Origin: CAZIRO01 sp964541595 | Lineage (GTDB): Bacteria > Acidobacteriota > HRBIN11 | Length of the DNA stretch: 8,486 nt | Assembly (NCBI GenBank): GCA_964541595.1 | Contig: CAZIRO010000127.1 | Coordinates: forward strand, 1 to 8,486 | Direction of reading: 5' to 3' | In this document: in pieces, positions 1 to 5,072 of the stretch | Numbering within the stretch: position 1 is the stretch's first letter | Layout of the letters: every line of letters starts with the position of its first letter | Translations under genes and position numbers: made by a program | Notes under the pieces: generated by a model | Seen by the model: the letters and a program-made list of their open reading frames with translations, nothing else | Told to the model about the DNA's origin: nothing | Database searches by the model: none

Positions 1-32
1 GCCCCGTCCCCTGTCTTCCGTCTCCCGTCGCA

Positions 33-110
33 AATACCTGCCACCGGAATACCTGCCACCTGCCACCTGGGACCTGAGACCTAAATACCCGCCACCCGGG
101 ACCGGAGACC
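33..110. repeat. Degenerate tandem modules (period about 29 bp)
   Basis: The unit cacctgggacctgagacc at 64-81 returns at 93-110 with two substitutions, a 29-bp period. Between and before these lie AATACCTGCCACC (33-45, 48-60) and AATACCCGCCACC (84-96). The same vocabulary reappears at 2529-2590. The units are too short, degenerate and closely packed for a CRISPR array. They look like a dispersed intergenic repeat family, whose function cannot be read from the sequence. Confidence 0.75.
64..82 (+). repeat. 19-nt direct repeat, left copy
   Basis: cacctgggacctgagacct is identical to positions 2529-2547 in the same orientation. The two copies lie outside the kinase gene, each exactly 66 bp beyond an inverted-repeat arm (149-174 and 2437-2462). 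Confidence 0.85.
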
Positions 111-148
111 GGTGGCCACCGACACACCGGTGGATCCGGTGGTGCGCA

Positions 149-174
149 TGTCCCATGGCCTGTCCCGATCCCGG
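149..174 (-). repeat. 26-nt inverted repeat, left arm
   Basis: The reverse complement of 158-174 is ccgggatcgggacaggc, identical over 17 nt to 2437-2453. Extended to 149-174 against 2437-2462, 24 of 26 positions match. The arm starts 42 bp after the kinase stop codon in the direction of transcription. The two arms bracket the whole kinase gene and its leader. Confidence 0.8.
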
Positions 175-216
175 CTTTTACTTACGGTCGGGTGGCCGTG
201 CCGGGTCACACATACG

Positions 217-2160
217 TCAGGAGACGGTTTCACTCTGTGGCTTCGCCGGAAGGTCCGGGGAGGAGTCCAGCGTCTGCCGGGAGGCCAGGGAATCGGAAGT
301 CGACGCGCGTGATTCGGTCGCCAATCCGATGGCAAATAGAAACAGGTGTCCGGTTGCGGTTCCCACATAGAGTTCCCCGCGTTCCGGAACGTACGTATAC
401 GTCAGAATCGTTCCGGTATGCAACGGTTTCTGATCGAGGATCTGGTACGTTTCCAGATCGCAGAGCAACAGATCGCCCTGGGCATTGAGGATGTACAGGT
501 ACTCCCCCTGCGGATCCGCCCACATCGCCCGAACGGGAACATTCAATGCGGCATGGACTGCCCACCGGTCTTTTTCAATATCGTAACTCACAATCTCGCC
601 ATCCTGCGCACCGATCAGGATTTCACACCCATTCTGATGCCATATCATCGTCAGAGGCACCCCTCTGGGTAACTGCGTCTCACGGAACGGTTGACCGGTT
701 CGCAGGTCCCATATGAGCAAATGGCCGCCCTGATCGATGGAAGCCCATCGATACCCGTCCGGTGCAAAGTCCATACTGACGATCGACCGGGAATGGACTG
801 TCACTTCCGTAATCCGCACACGCAGGCGCAGATCCCACATCTCGACAACGCCCCGGCTACTTCCGAGCAGGAGGTGAAACCGATGTGCGCTGACCGCGGC
901 CGCAGTCGGCGGTTGGAGTCGCAGGGTGTGTTTGACCTGACGACCGTCGGGATACCCGTACCAGTACAGACTGCCTTCCAGATCGATCACCACGATCCCG
1001 TGGCCGCCCGGAGTAAAATACACCCGGAACAGTCCAGCCGGCATGTGGATCGCGGGTTCGACCACCTGCCGACGTTCACGATCCCAGAACCGCACCCATC
1101 CATCGTTTCCCACCGTGGCAATGATCGGTTGCGCCTCATGGACATCGACTCCCGTGACCCAACTCGTGTGAATCTGCTCGGCGCCGAGTGACCGCACGTG
1201 CATTTTCACGGCAGGCCGGGGCTTCTGAAGTGGTACCGTGGCCGATAACCGGCCGGTAAATTCGTGCAGGGCGTCCAGGAACTCCCCGGCGGATTCGAAC
1301 CGGTCGTTCGGATCTTTGGCCAGTGCACGTTCAATGATACGCACGAGCCACCGCGGGGCATCCGGAATCTCCGGTGGAGGTTTCTGCAGATGTCCCTGCA
1401 TCACTTCCGGCAGCGTGTTTCCTCCAAACGGCACATGTCCGGCGACAAGTTCGTACAGGATACATCCCACACTGTAAATGTCCGAGGCCGGTCCAACGCG
1501 GCTGGGATCTTTCCACTGCTCCGGCGCCATATAATATGGGGTCCCCATGCGACTGCCCGTTTGCGTCAGGTGCAGGCTGTCCATCGCTTTGGCAATGCCG
1601 AAATCGGCGATTTTCCAAACCCGCTGGGTTTTCAGAATATTGCTGGGCTTAATGTCCCGATGTACGACCCCATGTCGATGGGCAAAATCCAGACCTGCCA
1701 GCATCTGTTTGACAATCTGCAGTGACTCACTGAGGGGGATCTTGCGAGACCGCAGATATTCCTGCAACGTCCCGCCTTCACAGTATTCCATAATCATCCA
1801 GATCTCACCCGCCCATTCGCTGAGTTCCAGCACATGCACGATATTTTCATGCAGGAGTTTCGCCTGAATCTGTGCTTCACGGACGAAACGTTTCTTGAAG
1901 TCTTCTAACACCTTGGGCGTCCAGTGCAACAGTAACTCTTCGATGCGCAACCGCTTCAATGCCCGGGGAATTCCAAGCATCTGATGGGTGGCCAACCAGA
2001 CCTCCGCAAAACTGCCTGCGCCAAGCAGTCGCTCCAGTCGGTACGGACCCACCGTGTCCCCGTGTTTCCAGGTCCACAACGGATGGTAACACTTCGGACA
2101 CAGGCGTTCAGCGTGGTTGTCCGGACCTTCCCAGCCGCAGTGTGAACAGGTCATACTCAT
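217..2160 (-). CDS. Soluble Ser/Thr protein kinase with N-terminal zinc ribbon and seven-bladed WD40 propeller
   Basis: A Hanks-type Ser/Thr kinase of 647 residues. Residues 5-24 form a zinc ribbon (C5-x2-C8-x12-C21-x2-C24). The kinase domain (about 40-301) has the glycine-rich loop GAGSFAEVW (47-55), the ATP lysine K69, the helix-C candidate E95, HRDIKPSN (167-174, catalytic D169), DFG (186-188), APE (212-214) and R287, so all catalytic residues are present. A Pro-rich linker (about 302-334) leads to seven WD40-like blades of about 40 residues (about 335-612), each ending near WD, YD, CD or an equivalent. A 35-residue tail rich in Ser/Thr closes the protein. No membrane helix is seen, unlike PknB-type receptor kinases, so it is probably cytoplasmic, with the propeller as sensor or partner-binding module. 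The start is ATG at 2160 (a second ATG lies 6 nt inside) because AGGAGG (2174-2169) sits 8 nt upstream. It forms a single-gene unit. Substrate and signal are unknown. Confidence 0.93.
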   Translation of the reverse strand: MSMTCSHCGWEGPDNHAERLCPKCYHPLWTWKHGDTVGPYRLERLLGAGSFAEVWLATHQMLGIPRALKRLRIEELLLHWTPKVLEDFKKRFVREAQIQAKLLHENIVHVLELSEWAGEIWMIMEYCEGGTLQEYLRSRKIPLSESLQIVKQMLAGLDFAHRHGVVHRDIKPSNILKTQRVWKIADFGIAKAMDSLHLTQTGSRMGTPYYMAPEQWKDPSRVGPASDIYSVGCILYELVAGHVPFGGNTLPEVMQGHLQKPPPEIPDAPRWLVRIIERALAKDPNDRFESAGEFLDALHEFTGRLSATVPLQKPRPAVKMHVRSLGAEQIHTSWVTGVDVHEAQPIIATVGNDGWVRFWDRERRQVVEPAIHMPAGLFRVYFTPGGHGIVVIDLEGSLYWYGYPDGRQVKHTLRLQPPTAAAVSAHRFHLLLGSSRGVVEMWDLRLRVRITEVTVHSRSIVSMDFAPDGYRWASIDQGGHLLIWDLRTGQPFRETQLPRGVPLTMIWHQNGCEILIGAQDGEIVSYDIEKDRWAVHAALNVPVRAMWADPQGEYLYILNAQGDLLLCDLETYQILDQKPLHTGTILTYTYVPERGELYVGTATGHLFLFAIGLATESRASTSDSLASRQTLDSSPDLPAKPQSETVS

Positions 2161-2168
2161 GCAGGTGT

Positions 2169-2174
2169 CCTCCT
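2169..2174 (-). promoter_or_regulatory. Shine-Dalgarno site of the kinase gene
   Basis: On the minus strand AGGAGG precedes the ATG at 2160-2158 by 8 nt. This is a near-perfect complement to the 16S rRNA 3' end. It favours the first ATG of the two in ATGAGTATG, although the second is only 6 nt further on. Confidence 0.85.
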
Positions 2175-2291
2175 ACATCCAGCAGAATAACTCTTCGGAG
2201 GGGTCGAACCACAGATCACCACCGGGCCGGGACTGTCCGAAGAGGGTGGACAAGTTAGAGGAAAATGAACGTAATGCAACGGTATGGCATA

Positions 2292-2340
2292 CGATGGCAC
2301 ACACCATATTGATTCATTTCCATCGTGGATTATGATCCAC
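2292..2340. repeat. Two adjoining dyads in the AT-rich leader region
   Basis: cgatgg (2292-2297) pairs with ccatcg (2320-2325) across 22 nt. Directly adjoining it, gtggat (2325-2330) pairs with atccac (2335-2340) across 4 nt. The dyads sit between the distal promoter candidate and the kinase gene, so they could be an operator or an mRNA structure in the kinase leader. The arms are only 6 bp, so chance is possible. Confidence 0.4.
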
Positions 2341-2396
2341 AGATACACAATCACATACAATCTTTTTAATACTACGTCTCGGAAACAGCCATTTTT

Positions 2397-2425
2397 ATAT
2401 TAAATCGTTTATCTGGTGTATGCAA
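2397..2425 (-). promoter_or_regulatory. Candidate sigma-70-type promoter for the kinase gene
   Basis: On the minus strand TTGCAT (2425-2420, 3/6 to TTGACA) is followed after exactly 17 nt by TAATAT (2402-2397, 4/6 to TATAAT), inside the most AT-rich part of the gap. Transcription would start near 2390, giving a leader of about 230 nt. A weaker alternative nearer the gene is TTGCAT (2279-2274) with a 16-nt spacer and TAACTT (2257-2252). Neither is strong. Confidence 0.3.
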
Positions 2426-2436
2426 GTCGCGGATCT

Positions 2437-2462
2437 CCGGGATCGGGACAGGCAACGGGACA
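2437..2462 (+). repeat. 26-nt inverted repeat, right arm
   Basis: Partner of the arm at 149-174: 17 identical nt (2437-2453) and 24 of 26 overall. It lies about 277 bp upstream of the kinase start. The next repeat outward, the 19-nt direct repeat at 2529, is 66 bp away, the same spacing as on the left side. Confidence 0.8.
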
Positions 2463-2528
2463 CCGTGGGTTCCCATGCAGTCATGCGCTATCCCCAGCCC
2501 ATGCGATGCTGGTCTTGCTGAGACCCGA

Positions 2529-2547
2529 CACCTGGGACCTGAGACCT
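2529..2547 (+). repeat. 19-nt direct repeat, right copy
   Basis: Identical to 64-82. As on the left, it is followed by a CCGGTGG element (2552-2558) and further gggac/gagacc-like units up to about 2590, so the resemblance between the two sites goes beyond the exact 19 nt. Confidence 0.85.
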
Positions 2548-2634
2548 GACCCCGGTGGCTACCGGTATCCGGTCCCGGGGACGGGAGACCCATACCCCAT
2601 CCCGAACTCCCGACGGAATACGCGATTTCGTATC

Positions 2635-2668
2635 TGTGCATGTGTTATGGTAAACTGTACCATGCACA
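2635..2668 (+). promoter_or_regulatory. Nested dyads over a candidate promoter of the small membrane-protein gene
   Basis: tgtgcatg (2635-2642) is a perfect inverted repeat of catgcaca (2661-2668). Inside it atggta (2647-2652) pairs with taccat (2658-2663). The inner and outer right arms share 2661-2663, so as RNA hairpins they would exclude each other. An extended -10-like element, TG (2643-2644) then TATGGT (2646-2651), lies between the arms, with no convincing -35. It ends 29 nt before the ATG at 2698, so it could be an operator over the start site. Promoter and operator roles are inferred; the dyads are seen directly. Confidence 0.4.
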
Positions 2669-2697
2669 TACCGAATTCATCCAGACCGAGATAGTCC

Positions 2698-2925
2698 ATG
2701 CGGCTTTTGAAAGGTGTATTGCGCACCATCTTTGGGGTTCTCCTCATTGCACTCGGTGTGGTCGGACTCTTTCTTCCCATCCTTCAGGGCATTTTACTGA
2801 TCCTGCTGGGCCTTTATCTGCTGGGCATCCGGCCGCAATGGCTCAGGCAACGCGTGGCTGCCTGGAAAGCCCGCCATAAGAAACCGACTAACGCTTCCCC
2901 AGAACCACCGATTCCGCCTGCATGA
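2698..2925 (+). CDS. Small membrane protein, PGPGW/DUF454-like
   Basis: A 75-residue protein whose residues 8-42 are almost entirely hydrophobic, with a kink at GLFLPILQG (23-31). It therefore probably makes a two-helix hairpin (about 8-25 and 30-43). It ends in a basic stretch with several Arg and Lys (about 45-62) and a short Pro-rich tail, which would stay in the cytoplasm under the positive-inside rule. The pattern of glycine-rich helix, LP-x-L-x-G turn, then second helix recalls small PGPGW or YbaN/DUF454-type membrane proteins, which have no well-defined role. The assignment is by resemblance only and the PGPGW motif itself is absent. The ATG at 2698 has only a weak upstream GAG as ribosome-binding signal. 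Its stop lies 38 nt inside the convergent rpiB gene. It is the only plus-strand gene here. Confidence 0.72.
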   Translation: MRLLKGVLRTIFGVLLIALGVVGLFLPILQGILLILLGLYLLGIRPQWLRQRVAAWKARHKKPTNASPEPPIPPA

Positions 2926-3379
2926 TCTTCTGGACCCGGCGTTCGTGCCGTCCCCCTTCAAACGGGGTAGTCAGCCAGGCCGAGAGCCATTCCTCAAGTC
3001 GTTCGTCCGGTACTTCCCCCAGGACACGTGCGCCCAGACAGAGCACATTGGCGTTGTTGTGCTGACGTGCCATCTGAATGGTATACAGATTGTGGCAGAC
3101 GGCCGCGCGAATGCCGGGCACCTTATTCGCGGTAATCCCCATTCCGATCCCGGTTCCGCATACCAGGATGCCGCAACTTCCGGGCAACGTCGCGACGGCG
3201 CGCGCGACCTGCAGGGCGATATCCGGGTAATCGACGGAGTGGGCATCCGTATGGACACCGAAGTCTTCGATCGCATCGACCAGGTTGCGCAGGTGACCGG
3301 TGAGAATGCGATAGATCTGTTGCTTCAGCGGAAACCCTGCGTGGTCCGCGCCGAGGATCACACGGGACCAGTTCTTCAT
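2888..3379 (-). CDS. rpiB: Ribose-5-phosphate isomerase B
   Basis: Interconverts ribose 5-phosphate and ribulose 5-phosphate in the cytosol, a step of the pentose-phosphate pathway and of pentose regeneration in the Calvin or RuMP cycle. The 163-residue protein (family usually about 145-155) shows GADHAG (10-15), SVDYPD (48-53), CGTGIGM (74-80) and RQHNNANVL (105-113). Compared with E. coli RpiB, C74 matches catalytic Cys66 and H107 matches His99 with the same 33-residue spacing; H13 matches His10. C-terminal FEGGRHERR is also typical. The LacAB galactose-6-phosphate isomerases are relatives, but the pathway context and complete Cys/His set favour RpiB. The ATG at 3379 overlaps the rpe stop (ATGA) and has GGAGG 6 nt upstream. 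It is the last gene of the operon, and its 3' end overlaps the convergent gene by 38 nt. Confidence 0.95.
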   Translation of the reverse strand: MKNWSRVILGADHAGFPLKQQIYRILTGHLRNLVDAIEDFGVHTDAHSVDYPDIALQVARAVATLPGSCGILVCGTGIGMGITANKVPGIRAAVCHNLYTIQMARQHNNANVLCLGARVLGEVPDERLEEWLSAWLTTPFEGGRHERRVQKIMQAESVVLGKR

Positions 3380-4068
3380 GGTGTGCCTCCTGTGCCGGAA
3401 ATCGATGCTTCAATCCGCCGTTTCAGGCGGCGCACCGCCTCGCCGGGATCGTCCGCGTGAAAGACCGCGCTACCCGCCACAATCCAGTTTGCTCCGGCTT
3501 CCACCACGTCCTGGACATTGTGTTCCTTGACACCACCGTCGACCTCGATGGCCACCGAGAGACCACGTGCACTGATCCATTCTCGCAACTGCCGGATCTT
3601 CCGAACGCACCCCGCGATCCATTTCTGACCGCCCCAGCCGGGGTTCACGGTCATCACCACCACGTAATCGACGTACTCCAGGATTGACTCCAGCCAGTTG
3701 ACCGGGGTGCCCGGATTGATGCAGATACCGGCGAGCGCACCGGCCTGTCGGATGCGATCGGCCAAACGGTGCCAGTGCGGATCGGCCTCCGCGTGAAAGG
3801 ACACCGCCTGCGCTCCCGCATGAACAAATGCTTCTGCCCAGTCCTGCGGGCGCGCGACCATCATATGGACGTCCATCGGCAATGTGGTGGCCTTTCGCAA
3901 CGCTTCAACCACCAGCGGTCCCATCGTGAGATTGGGGACAAAGTGACCGTCCATGACATCGACGTGCAACATGTCCGCGCCGGCGGCCTCGACCTGGCGC
4001 ACGTGTTCGCCCAGGCGCGCAAAGTCCGCCGATAGGATACTCGGCAATAACAGGTGTTGTGATTTCAT
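3376..4068 (-). CDS. rpe: Ribulose-phosphate 3-epimerase
   Basis: Interconverts ribulose 5-phosphate and xylulose 5-phosphate. It is a cytosolic metal-dependent TIM barrel that links transketolase and isomerase in this operon. The 230 residues match the family length. Visible signatures are PSILSADF (9-16), HVDVMDGHFVPN (35-46), DVHMMV (66-71), NPGWGGQKW (142-150) and EVDGGV (175-180). The expected metal and acid-base residues are all present: H35, D37, H68 and D177. NPGWGGQKW carries Trp where most members have Phe, a conservative change. The C-terminal phosphate-binding loop region reads GSAVF. The ATG at 4068 overlaps the glpX stop by 4 nt, and a purine-rich GGGGGAACGGG lies just upstream as ribosome-binding signal. 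Confidence 0.96.
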   Translation of the reverse strand: MKSQHLLLPSILSADFARLGEHVRQVEAAGADMLHVDVMDGHFVPNLTMGPLVVEALRKATTLPMDVHMMVARPQDWAEAFVHAGAQAVSFHAEADPHWHRLADRIRQAGALAGICINPGTPVNWLESILEYVDYVVVMTVNPGWGGQKWIAGCVRKIRQLREWISARGLSVAIEVDGGVKEHNVQDVVEAGANWIVAGSAVFHADDPGEAVRRLKRRIEASISGTGGTP

Positions 4069-5072
4069 CCCGTTCCCCCATCACCGGTATAGTCGATCGA
4101 ACTGAAGCGCATCAATTTGTCCATACGGTGGATCGCCCGGATATACCGGACCGTACCCGTGCGTCCACGCATGACCACGCTCTCTGTGGTGACCTGTTCC
4201 CGTCGAAAACGCACGCCGTGCAACAGCGCGCCGTCCGTAATACCGGTAGCTGCGAAAAACACATCATCCGACCGAATGAGATCATCGAGTGTGAACACCG
4301 CATACATACGAGGTCCCCAGGCGGATTCCACACGGGCCCGCTCTTCAGGACTCTGCGGCGCACACCGGACCTGCAGTGCGCCGCCCAGTGCCTTTACCGC
4401 TGCTGCGGCCAAAACGGCTTCAGACGCCGTACCCACGCTCCACATCACGTCGACGCCACTGTCCGGCATGGCTGCCAGGATGGCACCCAACACGAAACCA
4501 CCCTCATTCAGACGCAACTGCGCCTGGACAGACCACACCGCTTCGATCAACGCTCGGTGGCGCGGATCTTCCAGCACGAACACGGTCAACTGCTGCACCG
4601 GCCGGTGCAATGCATCGGCAATCCGGTGCAGCACTTCCACGGCCGGGTCCCCGAGGCCCAGTGCGTCCTGTGCGTCACCGCGTGTCACGATCATTTCAAC
4701 GTGTGTGCAGGGTCCGGGATCCCACATACTCCACCGATCGGCCAGTGCCACCATGGCCAGTGTATTGGGTCGGCGCAATGCCTGTTCCGGCGTACCTTCA
4801 ATCGGATCCACGGCCACATCCACGGCAGGCGGTTGTCCGGTGCCGACGAGTTCACCGTGATAGAACAGCGGAAAATCCCGTTTTTCCCCTTCACCGATAA
4901 CCACAACGCCGTCCATATCGATCGACTGCAGAATGACGCGCATCGCCCTGGACGCTGCGATGTTGGCATGTTCCCGCTCGCCCCGTTCGGCGTGGCGGGC
5001 TGCCACCATGGCTGCTGCTTCCGTGGCCCGTACGAGTTCCAGAGCGAGGTTGCGTTGCGGTCGTTCACTCAT
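4065..5072 (-). CDS. glpX: GlpX-family class II fructose-1,6-bisphosphatase, divergent active site
   Basis: The family removes the 1-phosphate of fructose 1,6-bisphosphate (and sedoheptulose 1,7-bisphosphate in some autotrophs), with a fold related to Li+-sensitive phosphatases. The 335 residues fit the family length. Kept motifs are ELVRATEAAA (12-21), IGEGE (59-63), VDPIEGT (88-94), MPDSGVDV (202-209), the region of E218, and RSDDVFFAATGIT in the C-terminal third. By-eye alignment to E. coli GlpX keeps E57, E59, D85, T90 and E213 (here E61, E63, D89, T94, E218). It replaces K29 with R33, D33 with N37, D61 with R65, and the YMEKL and IPDGDVAAS regions with unlike residues. Family membership is sure; bisphosphatase activity is not. 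A changed substrate or a regulatory paralogue is possible. The ATG at 5072 overlaps the upstream gene by 8 nt and has GGGAG 7 nt before it. Confidence 0.85.
   Translation of the reverse strand: MSERPQRNLALELVRATEAAAMVAARHAERGEREHANIAASRAMRVILQSIDMDGVVVIGEGEKRDFPLFYHGELVGTGQPPAVDVAVDPIEGTPEQALRRPNTLAMVALADRWSMWDPGPCTHVEMIVTRGDAQDALGLGDPAVEVLHRIADALHRPVQQLTVFVLEDPRHRALIEAVWSVQAQLRLNEGGFVLGAILAAMPDSGVDVMWSVGTASEAVLAAAAVKALGGALQVRCAPQSPEERARVESAWGPRMYAVFTLDDLIRSDDVFFAATGITDGALLHGVRFRREQVTTESVVMRGRTGTVRYIRAIHRMDKLMRFSSIDYTGDGGTG

Larger units (their letters stand above)
1..216. other. Non-coding, repeat-rich tail downstream of the kinase gene
   Basis: No credible gene is seen here. The stretch is made of short GC-rich modules: AATACCTGCCACC at 33-45 and 48-60, a variant at 84-96, then gggacc/gagacc units and three copies of CCGGTGG at 109-115, 127-133 and 136-142. 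A small hairpin, ccaccg (116-121) with cggtgg (128-133), has no following T-run on the minus strand, so it is not a good terminator for the kinase gene. No other terminator is visible after the kinase stop at 217-219. Confidence 0.7.
2161..2697. other. 537-bp divergent intergenic region
   Basis: No credible gene is found. The part nearest the kinase (2161-2260) is the leader with its strong ribosome-binding site. An AT-rich stretch (about 2260-2425) holds small dyads and the best promoter candidates for the kinase. From about 2430 the sequence turns GC-rich and repetitive: an inverted-repeat arm at 2437-2462, a direct repeat at 2529-2547, CCGGTGG at 2552-2558 and gggacgggagacc at 2578-2590. 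The last part (2635-2697) has nested dyads and the leader of the small membrane-protein gene. Short open frames in this region consist of repeat sequence and have no ribosome-binding site or recognisable product. Confidence 0.7.

Noticed and set aside
33..110. CRISPR array
   Set aside because: The units are degenerate, nearly contiguous and lack unique spacers of regular length, and no cas gene is near.
116..133. Intrinsic terminator after the kinase gene
   Set aside because: The 6-bp stem has no T-run on the transcribed strand and is part of the CCGGTGG repeats.
691..1191. Open frame of 166 codons on the plus strand inside the kinase gene
   Set aside because: It is antisense to the WD40 region, with low-quality composition and no start signal.
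64..2547. Insertion sequence carrying the kinase
   Set aside because: No transposase is present, and a 19-nt direct repeat 66 bp outside the inverted arms does not match the target-site duplication of a known element. It is kept only as an unexplained repeat pattern in the findings.
2416..2694. Possible small gene on the plus strand in the intergenic region
   Set aside because: Most of it is the repeat sequence itself. The frame has no ribosome-binding site and no recognisable product.
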